Made by a program: the position numbers and the translations under genes
From: Magnetaquiglobus sp039908105
GTDB taxonomy: Bacteria > Pseudomonadota > Magnetococcia > Magnetococcales > Magnetaquicoccaceae
Length of the DNA: 43,417 bases
NCBI GenBank assembly: GCA_039908105.1
Contig: JAMOBI010000034.1
Location: 1 to 43,417, forward strand
Reading direction: 5' to 3'
Notes under the pieces: model-generated
What the model was told of the DNA's origin: nothing
What the model saw: only the letters and a program-made list of their open reading frames with translations
Databases searched by the model: none
In this document: piece by piece, positions 8,162-16,383 of the stretch
Layout of the letters: each line of letters begins with the position of its first letter
Position numbering within the stretch: position 1 is the first letter of the stretch

Positions 8162-9820
8162 ATGTCCGAGGCGGAAAAAGTCACCAAACAGATCGGTGAA
8201 CTCCTCAAGGAGCGGGGGCTGATCAACGAAGCGCACATCGAACTGGCCTTGCAGGACCAGAAGGTGACGCGCGAGCGGGTCGGCGAGATCCTCGAACGAC
8301 TCGGTTTCATCTCCCAATACGACATTGCCACGGCGATCGCGGATCAGGATGCGCGCAAATATGTGGATATCGACCAGAAACGCCCTTCGCCCGAAAGCCT
8401 GCGCCTCTTCAACCTCCAGACCTGCTTGACCCACAAATTCCTGCCCTACCACACCGATGCCAAGGAGGTGATCGTTGCCACCTACTCGGATGATGTCGAT
8501 GGGTTGGAAAAACAGATCACCCGCTCCACCGGACTCAAACCGCGCATCCGTCAGGGTGAAAAGAGCAAGATCATCAATGCGGTGCAGTATTATTATTACT
8601 TCCTGGAAAATCCGGTCGAAACCCTGATCCAGAAAGAGATCCAGCTTCTGGCCGCAGATCGCGACGGGGTGCGCTCCCTGGACTCCTTCGTGCTGCACCT
8701 GATGCAACTGGCGGTCAAGGCGCGCGCTTCGGACATTCACGTCCGCCCCATGGACCAGTCGATCAGCATCGCCTTCCGCGTTGATGGCGTGATGCGCGCC
8801 CAGTTCGCCCTGCCATTGACCTTCAAGCGGTTGGTCGCCACATTGAAGATGAAGGCCGGCATGGATATCGCCGAACAACGGCTGCCCCAGGACGGCAGCT
8901 TCTCCGAGTCCATTCTCAACACCCAATACGATTTTCGCGTCTCCTCGACCGTCTGCCCCTACGGCGAAAACCTGGTGCTGCGGCTGCTGCCGGCCAAGGG
9001 GGACTTCATGAGCATGCGCCAGCTGGGGGTGTTCGACGAGGATCTCGATCTGCTGACCGAAATCTTCAACGAACCCTTCGGCATCGTGCTTCTGACCGGT
9101 CCGACCGGCTCCGGGAAAACCACCACCCTCTACGCTGCGGTCCGGCGCCTCAACCTGACGGAAAAGAACATCCTCACGGTCGAAAACCCGATCGAATACC
9201 GCATCCCGTTGATCCGTCAGACGCAGATCAACGTGAAAGCTGGTTACACCTTTGCCAGCGCGATCCGTTATTTCTTGCGACATGACCCGGATGTGATCCT
9301 GGTCGGCGAGATCCGCGACACCGAAACCGCACAAACCGCAGTGTCAGCCTCCGAAACCGGTCATCTGGTGCTCTCGACTTTGCACACCAATACCGCCTTC
9401 GGCGCCATCCCGCGTCTGCGTTCGTTGGGCATCCCCAATTTCATGCTGGCCGACTCGCTGGTCGGGGTGGTCAGCCAGCGTCTGGTGCGCAAGATCTGTC
9501 CGGGATGTCGCGAGTCCTACACCCCGAGTGACGAAGAGCGCGCCTATCTGGGCGATCCAGCCTTGGAGACGTTGTGGCGTGGACGGGGATGTGTGGATTG
9601 TCATCAGAGCGGCTACATGGGCCGGACATTGATCTACGAGATCCTGCGCACCAACCGGGAGTTGGCCGGCATGATCGGGCGGGATGTCGATGTCGAGAGC
9701 CTGGAGCAGGTGGCTTTGAAGGCGGGTTATCGGACCATTTTCCAAAACGCGGTTCGCAAGGTGAAGCTCGGTCACACCACGGTCAAGGAGGTGGTGCGGG
9801 TGTTGGGCCGTGGGGCGTAA
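8162..9820 (+). CDS. GspE/PilB-type secretion or pilus assembly ATPase
   Basis: The 552-residue cytoplasmic motor ATPase belongs to the type II secretion/type IV pilus superfamily. Residues 1-150 form an MshEN-like N-domain. The core has the Walker A GPTGSGKTT at 313-321, the Asp-box region ILTVENPIEYRIP, the Walker B region DPDVILVGEIRDTETA, and the His-box block ETGHLVLSTLHTN. A four-Cys zinc site is formed by CPGC and CVDC about 30 residues apart. The start at 8162 has GGAGGTGG 6 nt upstream; an earlier in-frame ATG at 8084 does not. No other pilus or secretion gene is adjacent, so GspE and PilB cannot be told apart. Confidence 0.92.
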   Translation: MSEAEKVTKQIGELLKERGLINEAHIELALQDQKVTRERVGEILERLGFISQYDIATAIADQDARKYVDIDQKRPSPESLRLFNLQTCLTHKFLPYHTDAKEVIVATYSDDVDGLEKQITRSTGLKPRIRQGEKSKIINAVQYYYYFLENPVETLIQKEIQLLAADRDGVRSLDSFVLHLMQLAVKARASDIHVRPMDQSISIAFRVDGVMRAQFALPLTFKRLVATLKMKAGMDIAEQRLPQDGSFSESILNTQYDFRVSSTVCPYGENLVLRLLPAKGDFMSMRQLGVFDEDLDLLTEIFNEPFGIVLLTGPTGSGKTTTLYAAVRRLNLTEKNILTVENPIEYRIPLIRQTQINVKAGYTFASAIRYFLRHDPDVILVGEIRDTETAQTAVSASETGHLVLSTLHTNTAFGAIPRLRSLGIPNFMLADSLVGVVSQRLVRKICPGCRESYTPSDEERAYLGDPALETLWRGRGCVDCHQSGYMGRTLIYEILRTNRELAGMIGRDVDVESLEQVALKAGYRTIFQNAVRKVKLGHTTVKEVVRVLGRGA

Positions 9821-9860
9821 GTCGCGTTGAGGCGAGGATGGGGTCAATGATGACAAAGGT

Positions 9861-9883
9861 CCGGGGGCGATGATCGCCCCCGG
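9861..9883. terminator. Palindromic GC hairpin downstream of the ATPase gene
   Basis: A perfect inverted repeat has 11-bp arms (CCGGGGGCGAT/ATCGCCCCCGG) around a single G, followed by TAGGGGTTTT. It lies 40 nt after the ATPase stop codon and could terminate that transcript. The same 23-mer, with one change at the centre, recurs in inverted orientation at 15315-15337. No gene is supported in 9884-10217; a weak minus-strand open frame there has no family character. Confidence 0.5.
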
Positions 9884-10217
9884 TAGGGGTTTTGGGATGA
9901 ACTCCCCAAGGTGTTGTCCCTTTCCTTTGCCTTGCGCGCGCTTTTCACGATGGCGATTGTTCGTAAAGCGAATAATCGATCAAATCCAGCACCTTGCGCG
10001 CACTGGTCAGAAGCGATACGGAATACCTTAAGGAATAAAAATATCCATTCATAACATATCAACACATAAAACAATTCTTTCAATTGTCATGAAAAGGGGA
10101 TGGATGGCAAAAAAAATGACATTGCGCAGACATAAAGTCAAACAGACGTGAACAAAACGGTTGGATCATGACCGAATATGTGGCTGGGGGAGTCAATCCG
10201 TCAAGATTGTATTGACT

Positions 10218-10233
10218 TGGCACGGCGTTTGAA
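10218..10233 (+). promoter_or_regulatory. Possible sigma-54 promoter upstream of the FliX-like gene
   Basis: TGGCACG-GCGT-TTGAA fits the sigma-54 pattern TGGCACG-N4-TTGCW with a single mismatch at the -12 element (GA in place of GC). It lies 80 nt before the FliX-like start codon. Sigma-54 control of flagellar genes is common, which supports the reading. An overlapping TTGACT at 10212 could instead serve a weak housekeeping promoter. Confidence 0.4.
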
Positions 10234-10313
10234 TGTAAGAAATGCATCGGGGCGCGCCATGAAGGGCGTTGACCCACTTCAAATGATCGTAATCCCCGCT
10301 TGGAGGACCGTGC

Positions 10314-10763
10314 ATGACCGTTCGCCGACTGGAAAAGAGCGACAAGAGCGTGGCTGCGGCATCGCTCGCCAAGGCAAAACCTGCCTCCCCAGGGATCGAA
10401 GGGGTAAATTTTTCCAGGTCTCTGGCTGCCGCGACCGGCGTGCAGGAGGCGGTGCCGATTCACGCCACCCGGTCGGTCTCGGCCAACGGGGAGCGCGGAC
10501 CCACCCCCTATCAGCGTCGCGAACAGCTCGAACAGATGGGAGAGTTGCTCGATACCCTGGAGGAACTGGGACGCGATCTGGTCAACGACGAGCCCCCTTT
10601 GCCATCCGATGAGACCCGCCAAAAGCTCAAAGAGACCCGCGATCAGGCGCTCTATTCGCTTTCCACAGCCCCGGAAAGTGGTTCCGAACGCGAATTGCTG
10701 CATCGAACCGCCGTTTTGGCAACAGTGGAACTGGCGAAAACCGATCGGGGGGATTATAAATAG
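10314..10763 (+). CDS. FliX-like flagellar assembly regulator
   Basis: The 149-residue protein has a disordered, Ala/Ser-rich N-terminal half. Its helical C-terminal half reads RREQLEQMGELLDTLEEL, continues through a spaced Arg/Lys-rich stretch, and ends in RTAVLATVELAK. That plan matches FliX proteins of alphaproteobacteria, which have the same R-x-LL-x-LE then RA-x-VELAK ending and gate flagellar basal-body assembly. The match rests on pattern memory and is moderate. A GGAGG site lies 8 nt upstream of the ATG. A sigma-54-like element upstream is consistent with a flagellar role. It is followed 93 nt later by lepA. Confidence 0.55.
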   Translation: MTVRRLEKSDKSVAAASLAKAKPASPGIEGVNFSRSLAAATGVQEAVPIHATRSVSANGERGPTPYQRREQLEQMGELLDTLEELGRDLVNDEPPLPSDETRQKLKETRDQALYSLSTAPESGSERELLHRTAVLATVELAKTDRGDYK

Positions 10764-10856
10764 AGTCGCGACGCCTCGAAGGGAGGATGGTCGCGACCCG
10801 CCTGCCTCAAATCAGCGGGTTGTCCGGTGGAATTTTTCTTCTGGCCGTGCCTGCTC

Positions 10857-12671
10857 ATGTCTTTGGATCTGATTCGCAACTTTTCCATCATTGCCCACAT
10901 CGATCATGGAAAAAGTACCCTGGCTGACCGGCTGATTGAATTCACCGGCGCCATGGATGCCCGTGAAATGACCGCGCAAGTGCTCGACAGCATGGATCTC
11001 GAGCGCGAGCGGGGCATCACCATCAAAGCGCAGTCCATGCGGTTGAACTACCGCGCCAAGGACGGCAAGAACTATATTTTCAATTTTATCGACACCCCCG
11101 GACATGTGGACTTCTCCTACGAGGTGTCACGCTCGCTCTCCGCTTGCGAAGGGGTGCTGTTGGTCGTGGACGCGGCCCAGGGGGTTGAGGCCCAGACCTT
11201 GGCCAATGTTTACATGGCCTTGGATCACGATCTGGCGGTGATCCCGGTGTTGAACAAGATCGATCTGCCCGCTGCCGATCCCGAAGGGGTGCGCAAGCAG
11301 ATCGAGGACGTCATCGGCCTGGAGGCGCAGGATGCCATTCTCGCCTCAGCCAAAAGCGGCATCGGCATCGGCGATATTTTAGAAGCGGTCACGACCCGCA
11401 TTCCGCCGCCGAAAGGGGATCCGGGCGCACCGCTCAAAGCGTTGATCGTCGATTCGTGGTACGATAATTTCCTGGGTGTGGTTTCGCTGGTGCGCATCGT
11501 CGATGGCCGGCTCTCCACGGAGAACGCCACCCGTACCCGCAAGATCCGCCTGATGAGCACCGGCATGGAGTACCCGCTCGACAAGGTCGGCATCTTCACC
11601 CCGCGTCTGACCGAAACCTCCAGCCTGTCGGCAGGCGAAGTGGGGTGGGTGGTGGCCGGCATCAAGGAGGTGTCGATGGCCCGGGTGGGTGATACCATCA
11701 CCGATGCCTCCCGTCCGGCGGATGAGCTGTTGCCCGGCTTCAAGGAGATCAAACCGCTGGTCTTTGCCGGACTCTACCCGACCGTCTCCTCGGACTACGT
11801 GCTTTTGAAAGAGTCGCTGGAGAAACTCTCACTCAACGACTCCTCGATCGTCTTTGAAACCGAAAGCTCGCCGGCCTTGGGCTTCGGCATGCGCTGCGGC
11901 TTTTTGGGCATGCTGCACATGGAGATCGTCCAGGAGCGGCTGGAGCGGGAGTTCGATCTGGATCTGGTCACCACCGCGCCGACGGTGGTCTTTCGCGCTT
12001 ATCTGACCGATGGCACGATCGAAGAGGTGCACAACCCTTCGGCTCTGCCGCCGGCCAACAAGCTCGATCACCTGGAAGAGCCGTACATCCTCGCCTCGAT
12101 CCTGACCCCGCCCGACCATGTCGGTCCCCTGATGCAGCTTTGCAACGAACGGCGCGGGGTGCAGCGCGACATCCACTATGTTTCGGATGCGCGCGCCATG
12201 CTGCGTTACGAGTTCCCGATGAACGAGGTGGCGCTCGACTTCTTCGACCGGCTCAAATCGGTCTCGCGCGGTTACGCCTCGCTCGATTACGAGTTTCTGG
12301 AGTATCGTCCCGGCGATCTGGTCAAGCTCGACATCCTCATCAACGGCGAACCGGTCGATGCTCTGTCGGTGATCGTGCATCGCGACAAGTGCATGACCCG
12401 CGGGCGCGATCTGGTGAAAAAAATGCGCGAGTTGATCCACCGGCAGATGTTTGAAGTCGCGATCCAGGCGGCGATCGGCTCCAAGGTGGTGGCACGCGAG
12501 ACCGTGCAGGCGCTGCGCAAGAACGTCACCGCCAAATGCTACGGCGGCGATATCACCCGCAAGCGCAAATTATTGGAAAAACAGAAGGCCGGCAAAAAAC
12601 GGATGAAACAGATCGGTCGCGTGGAGATTCCCCAGGAGGCGTTCCTGGCGGTTCTCAAGGTCGATGATTGA
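10857..12671 (+). CDS. lepA: LepA (EF4), ribosomal elongation factor 4
   Basis: The 604-residue translational GTPase can back-translocate the ribosome. The start at 10857 gives MSLDLIRNFSIIAHIDHGKS, with the P-loop AHIDHGKST in the usual LepA position; an in-frame GTG at 10827 adds ten atypical residues. Other GTPase motifs are DTPGHVDFSYEVSRSL (G3) and NKIDLPAADP (G4). The EF4-specific C-terminal domain ends KKRMKQIGRVEIPQEAFLAV. No strong ribosome site is seen before the ATG. It heads the lepA-lepB-DUF4845-rnc-era-recO series, a common proteobacterial order. Confidence 0.97.
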   Translation: MSLDLIRNFSIIAHIDHGKSTLADRLIEFTGAMDAREMTAQVLDSMDLERERGITIKAQSMRLNYRAKDGKNYIFNFIDTPGHVDFSYEVSRSLSACEGVLLVVDAAQGVEAQTLANVYMALDHDLAVIPVLNKIDLPAADPEGVRKQIEDVIGLEAQDAILASAKSGIGIGDILEAVTTRIPPPKGDPGAPLKALIVDSWYDNFLGVVSLVRIVDGRLSTENATRTRKIRLMSTGMEYPLDKVGIFTPRLTETSSLSAGEVGWVVAGIKEVSMARVGDTITDASRPADELLPGFKEIKPLVFAGLYPTVSSDYVLLKESLEKLSLNDSSIVFETESSPALGFGMRCGFLGMLHMEIVQERLEREFDLDLVTTAPTVVFRAYLTDGTIEEVHNPSALPPANKLDHLEEPYILASILTPPDHVGPLMQLCNERRGVQRDIHYVSDARAMLRYEFPMNEVALDFFDRLKSVSRGYASLDYEFLEYRPGDLVKLDILINGEPVDALSVIVHRDKCMTRGRDLVKKMRELIHRQMFEVAIQAAIGSKVVARETVQALRKNVTAKCYGGDITRKRKLLEKQKAGKKRMKQIGRVEIPQEAFLAVLKVDD

Positions 12672-12689
12672 GAAAGAGGGGGTGAAAAG

Positions 12690-13565
12690 GTGGTGAATCC
12701 TCGGCAGCTTTGGCACCGGAGACATTTGTGGCACGGGGCGTTGTTCGTGATTGCCGCAACGCTCGTGTTCGGCAACGCGGTTTCGATGGGGATCTTCTCG
12801 ATGCCCGAGGCGTCGCGCTCCTGGTCGCCGCTGATTGCCGCACTCCTGTTGCTCATGGGGCTTTTCATGCTTTTCAAGGGCGAAGCCTTTCTGGAAGGGG
12901 GTAGTGTCACCGCCGAATACTACGAAGCGATCGCCATGGCCGTGGCGATCGCCTTCATGGTACGCACCTTCGTGATCGAACCGTTCAAGATCCCCTCGGG
13001 GTCGATGATCCCGACACTTCTGGTGGGCGATTACCTGTTTGTCAACAAGATGGCCTATGGCTATCGTCTCCCTTATACGAACCAGAGAATTTTCATGTCC
13101 GGGGAGCCGGAGCGGGGTGAGATCGCGGTGTTTGAGTACCCCAAGGATCCGACCAAGGATTACATCAAGCGGATCATCGGCCTGCCGGGCGATCGGATCG
13201 CCTATCGGGACAAACGGGTGTCGGTCAACGGCCAGCTGGTGGCCCAGCAGGTGGAAGGGACGTTCAGCTACATCAATGAATTTGAACAGAAGGTCGATTC
13301 GCAGCGTTTGACGGAGAGTCTTGGCAATCACCCGCATCCGATTCTGGTGCGGCCCATGGCCGGGATGGATGCACCGATCGAGTTGGTGGTACCGCCGGAG
13401 CACTACTTCGTCATGGGCGATAACCGCGACAACAGCAACGACAGCCGTTATTGGGGGTTCGTGCCGAAGCATCGTCTGGTGGGTCGGGCGGTGGGGATGT
13501 TCTGGTCGTGGGACCGTTATGAGAACAAACCGCGCTGGGAGCGGGTGGGGCAGGTGATTCGCTGA
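12690..13565 (+). CDS. lepB: LepB, signal peptidase I
   Basis: The 291-residue inner-membrane protease removes signal peptides. Two N-terminal hydrophobic stretches (residues 15-35 and 47-62) precede a further hydrophobic segment leading to IPSGSMIPTL, whose Ser105 is the nucleophile. The Lys general base is K160 in DYIKRIIGLPGD. The C-terminal signature is MGDNRDNSNDSRYWG. Translation begins at one of two adjacent GTG codons (12690 or 12693), 19 nt after lepA. The stop codon overlaps the start of the next gene. Confidence 0.96.
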   Translation: MVNPRQLWHRRHLWHGALFVIAATLVFGNAVSMGIFSMPEASRSWSPLIAALLLLMGLFMLFKGEAFLEGGSVTAEYYEAIAMAVAIAFMVRTFVIEPFKIPSGSMIPTLLVGDYLFVNKMAYGYRLPYTNQRIFMSGEPERGEIAVFEYPKDPTKDYIKRIIGLPGDRIAYRDKRVSVNGQLVAQQVEGTFSYINEFEQKVDSQRLTESLGNHPHPILVRPMAGMDAPIELVVPPEHYFVMGDNRDNSNDSRYWGFVPKHRLVGRAVGMFWSWDRYENKPRWERVGQVIR

Positions 13566-13948
13566 TGAGAGTCGGAACGCGCAATCGGCGGAGAGGGGGG
13601 GGCGGCCTGTGGTTGTCGCTGCTGGTGTTCTGTCTGCTGTTGATCGTGGGAACGGCTCTGGTGATGGGGATCGGTACGGCGGTATACGATCACTTTTTGA
13701 TGCGCGATCTGGCCAACCGGGTGGTCAAGGAGTACGCTGCTCTGCCGCTCGATGAGGTGAAGCGGCGGGTGCGTTTTGAAATCGACCGTTCGCATCTGCC
13801 CGAGGAGGCGTTCAACGTGACCAAAACCCTGTCCGGATATCGGGTCGAGGTTGCACAGACCATACCGTTGAGTTTGGTGATTGGCGGTGCGCAATTCATC
13901 GTGCCGGGTTACGGTGCCTGGACCTGGACCTACCGAATCGAAACGTAG
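13565..13948 (+). CDS. DUF4845-type membrane-anchored protein
   Basis: The 127-residue protein has a basic N-terminus, one hydrophobic segment at residues 15-40 and a short periplasmic domain. Its place between lepB and rnc and its shape match the DUF4845 family, whose function is unknown. Its ATG overlaps the lepB TGA by one base (TGATG), so translation is probably coupled. The gene is followed by an E repeat that separates it from rnc. Confidence 0.75.
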   Translation: MRVGTRNRRRGGGGLWLSLLVFCLLLIVGTALVMGIGTAVYDHFLMRDLANRVVKEYAALPLDEVKRRVRFEIDRSHLPEEAFNVTKTLSGYRVEVAQTIPLSLVIGGAQFIVPGYGAWTWTYRIET

Positions 13949-13989
13949 TAGTGGGCCGACAGAGCTGATTTGACAGCCATGCATGATTC

Positions 13990-14262
13990 GCTTTTACTGG
14001 TGAAAAAAAAGAGAGGGTCTGGGAGATTCCTCTCCCAGGGTTTTGACTTTGACTTTTAGCGCGCTCTTCAAAAGAAGCATTTTTCGCGTCTTTTCTGGAA
14101 AAATGCGCCGCGCGCCGCCAAGGCTGCGGGATTGTTTTGCGCCTTTTGCAAAACAATCCCGCGAACATGGCCCAAGAACTAAAGCCGCGTGACAGAGGCT
14201 TCAAGGTTTGGTGACTGGCGTGCCAGCCCGTTGCACCAGTTAAATCAGCTTGGTTGATCCAG
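13990..14262 (-). repeat. E repeat, inverted, subtype of the 4730 cassette
   Basis: Reverse-complemented, this segment aligns along its length with the inside of the 4730-5071 cassette, from the TGGATCAACCAAGCTGATTT block to the T-run. It lacks the IS-type ends. The first hairpin is GCGGGATTGTTTTGC (14126-14140) with GCAAAACAATCCCGC (14148-14162) and a 7-nt loop, the same stem as the cassette. Its right end lies 5 nt before the rnc ATG, so it supplies the whole rnc leader. Confidence 0.8.
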
Positions 14263-14267
14263 TAGCG

Positions 14268-15020
14268 ATGATGAATCGAAACGATCCGGAATGGAAGACA
14301 TTGTCGGCCTGGTTTGTCGAACGGTTCGACTACACCTTCGCGGATCCCGGTCTGTTGTGTCTGGCGTTGACGCACCGTTCCAGGGCTCAGGATGAGCCGG
14401 AGGGGGGCGCGCGTTGCGCCAAGGAGGAGGAGGAGCGGTCGCGTCACAACGAACGGCTGGAGTTTCTGGGTGATGCGGTGTTGGATCTGGCGGTATCGCG
14501 GTTGCTGTTCCACCGGTTTCCCGAATCCCCGGAAGGGGAGTTGTCGCACTGGCGCGCGGTGTTGGTGAATACCGGTGCATTGGGTCAGCTGGGGCGCGAG
14601 ATGGGGTTGGGCGTCCATCTGCGGTTGGGTCGTGGAGAGGTGTTGAGCGGGGGACGGGAGAAATCGTCGATTCTGGGCAATTCGATCGAGGCTTTGTTGG
14701 GCGCGGTGTTTCTGGATGGTGGTTGGCCGGGTGTCGAACGGGTGGCGGATCGGTTGTTTGCAGCGCGGTTGGATCGTTTTGCTGCGGGCGGTGAATTGAA
14801 GGATTTCAAGACCGCGTTGCAGGAGCGGTTGCAGGGGATGGGGCGTCATTTGCCGCGTTATGCGTTGCTGGAGGTCTCCGGTGCACCGCATGAGCGTCAT
14901 TTTCAGGTGTCCTGTCGGGTGGACGAGGGGGTTGTGGGGTGTGGCGAGGGGCCGAGCAAGCGGCGTGCGGAGCAGGAGGCGGCCCGTCATGCGTTGGAGT
15001 TGCTGGAAAAAAAGTTTTGA
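14268..15020 (+). CDS. rnc: RNase III
   Basis: The 250-residue double-stranded RNA endonuclease has the signature NERLEFLGDAVLDL at residues 61-74, the metal-binding Glu in NSIEALLGAVFLDGG, and a C-terminal dsRNA-binding domain ending GPSKRRAEQEAARHALELL. An unusual charged insertion (DEPEGGARCAKEEEERSRH) sits between the THRS motif and the signature. The start is one of two tandem ATGs at 14268 or 14271. A TTG at 14250 is in frame but lies in the repeat. No Shine-Dalgarno sequence is visible because the E repeat reaches the start. era follows after another repeat. Confidence 0.95.
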   Translation: MMNRNDPEWKTLSAWFVERFDYTFADPGLLCLALTHRSRAQDEPEGGARCAKEEEERSRHNERLEFLGDAVLDLAVSRLLFHRFPESPEGELSHWRAVLVNTGALGQLGREMGLGVHLRLGRGEVLSGGREKSSILGNSIEALLGAVFLDGGWPGVERVADRLFAARLDRFAAGGELKDFKTALQERLQGMGRHLPRYALLEVSGAPHERHFQVSCRVDEGVVGCGEGPSKRRAEQEAARHALELLEKKF

Positions 15021-15070
15021 ATGGGTGTTGGTGAGGGTAAACCGTAAAATGCTTCGTTTTTACGAAACCG

Positions 15071-15302
15071 GGTAGTGTCTTACGTTAATCTAACCGCAAC
15101 CAGCTTGGAATGTGTAGTTTTTATTGGTGAAAAAAAAGAGAGGGTCCGGGAGATTCATCTCCAAGGGTTTTGCCTTTGGCTTTAGCGCGCTCTTTCCAAG
15201 AAGCATTTTTCGCGATTTTTGCGAAAAATGCGCCGCGCGCCGCCTTCGCGGGAGTCGTTTTCGCCTTTTGGAAACGAAGCCCGCATTTTGCACACGGCCG
15301 TC
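15071..15302 (+). repeat. E repeat preceded by an IS-type end, right end missing
   Basis: 15071-15090 reads GGTAGTGTCTTACGTTAATC, the IS-type end of the 4730 cassette. It is followed by the E end AACCGCAACCAGCTTGG, the A-run, the second hairpin (GCATTTTTCGC/GCGAAAAATGC) and a decayed first hairpin. The copy breaks off near 15302 where a GC palindrome begins, so only one end is present. It fills the rnc-era gap. Confidence 0.75.
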
Positions 15303-15314
15303 CCCAAACCCCTA

Positions 15315-15337
15315 CCGGGGGCGATAATCGCCCCCGG
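15315..15337. repeat. GC palindrome, second copy
   Basis: Arms CCGGGGGCGAT and ATCGCCCCCGG flank a single A. Together with the adjoining AAACCCCTA it is the reverse complement of 9861-9890, at the edge of an E repeat. It may act as a terminator or protein-binding palindrome between rnc and era. Confidence 0.55.
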
Positions 15338-15399
15338 ACCCCCGTAACAATTGGGTTCTGAATCGTGACAAACAGCCTTGCAGGCAGGAGAGTGAACGC

Positions 15400-16383
15400 G
15401 TGAACGGCTCGACATCCACACCGGGCGGAGAGCCTCCACAAGCGGATGCGACCGGGTTTCGTTCCGGTTATATCGCCATTGCCGGACGTCCGAACACCGG
15501 TAAATCCACCTTTTTGAATCGTGTTCTGGGTCGCAAGGCGGCGATTGTCACCCCCAAGGCGCAGACCACGCGCGGTCGGGTGCTGGGGGTGTGCGAGCGG
15601 CAGGGGGCGCAGCTGATTTTTCTGGATACGCCGGGGATTCACGATCCGGGGCGGGTGCTGCTCAATCAGGTGATGGTGCGTACCGCCTTCGAGGCCTGTC
15701 GTGAGGCCGACGTGACACTCTATTTCGTCGAAGCGACCTCTGGGCTGACCGACGAGGATCGGGAGATTCTCAACCGGTTGGGGGACGCCCCGATCATTCT
15801 GATTTTCAACAAGGTGGACCGCACCCCGAACAGCCGGCTGATGGAGCGGGTGGCTGCGACCTCCGAGCTGGCAGGTGCGCGTATTGCCGAGGTGGTGCCG
15901 ATTTCGGCCTTGACCGGTCGTAACGTCGAGCGTCTGTTGGATCTGCTGGTTCGTTTTTTGCCCGAGGGACCCCGTTATTTTCCCGAGGGGCAGTGGACCG
16001 ATCAGCCGGAGAATTTCATCATTGCCGAGGTGATCCGCGAAAAGCTCTTCATGCAGCTTCGGCAGGAGCTGCCCTATGCCCTGGCGGTGCGGGTGGTGTT
16101 GTGGGAGCCGCGTCCGCCCCCCTCGGAGGTGCGCGATCTGGAGGCGCATATCCTGGTGGCGCGCGAGTCGCAGAAAGGGATTGTCATTGGTCATCGTGGT
16201 GAGGTGTTGAAGCGGGTCGGTGCGTTGGCGCGCAAGGAGCTGGAGGCGCAGTTCGGGTGTGCGATTTTCATGCGTTTGCAGGTGCGCGTCGAACGGGAGT
16301 GGAGCGCGGATGCGCGCATTCTGGCTGATCTGGGCTACGTTCATCCGGAAGAGGACGAGGAGCTGGATGCGGATCTCGGATAG
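15400..16383 (+). CDS. era: Era GTPase, 16S rRNA maturation
   Basis: The 327-residue GTPase binds the 3' end of 16S rRNA during 30S assembly. Motifs are GRPNTGKST (G1, residues 29-37), DTPGIHDPG (G3), NKVDR (G4) and ISALTG (G5). The C-terminal KH domain carries SQKGIVIGHRGEVLKRVG. About 20 extra residues precede the GTPase domain. The start is a GTG at 15400 with GGAGAG 7-8 nt upstream. The stop overlaps the start of recO by 17 nt. Confidence 0.96.
   Translation: MNGSTSTPGGEPPQADATGFRSGYIAIAGRPNTGKSTFLNRVLGRKAAIVTPKAQTTRGRVLGVCERQGAQLIFLDTPGIHDPGRVLLNQVMVRTAFEACREADVTLYFVEATSGLTDEDREILNRLGDAPIILIFNKVDRTPNSRLMERVAATSELAGARIAEVVPISALTGRNVERLLDLLVRFLPEGPRYFPEGQWTDQPENFIIAEVIREKLFMQLRQELPYALAVRVVLWEPRPPPSEVRDLEAHILVARESQKGIVIGHRGEVLKRVGALARKELEAQFGCAIFMRLQVRVEREWSADARILADLGYVHPEEDEELDADLG

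Noticed and set aside
9844..10083. 79-residue minus-strand frame downstream of the ATPase gene
   Set aside because: It begins with a hydrophobic stretch but ends in the GC palindrome, shows no family features and has no convincing ribosome site.
15124..15327. Open frame in an E repeat (MVKKKRGSGRFIS...), also seen at 6145-6561 on the minus strand
   Set aside because: The same frame is broken by stops in the copies at 13990 and 17122, and several other frames of the repeat are equally open. Lack of stops follows from the GC-rich hairpins, so it is not treated as a gene.
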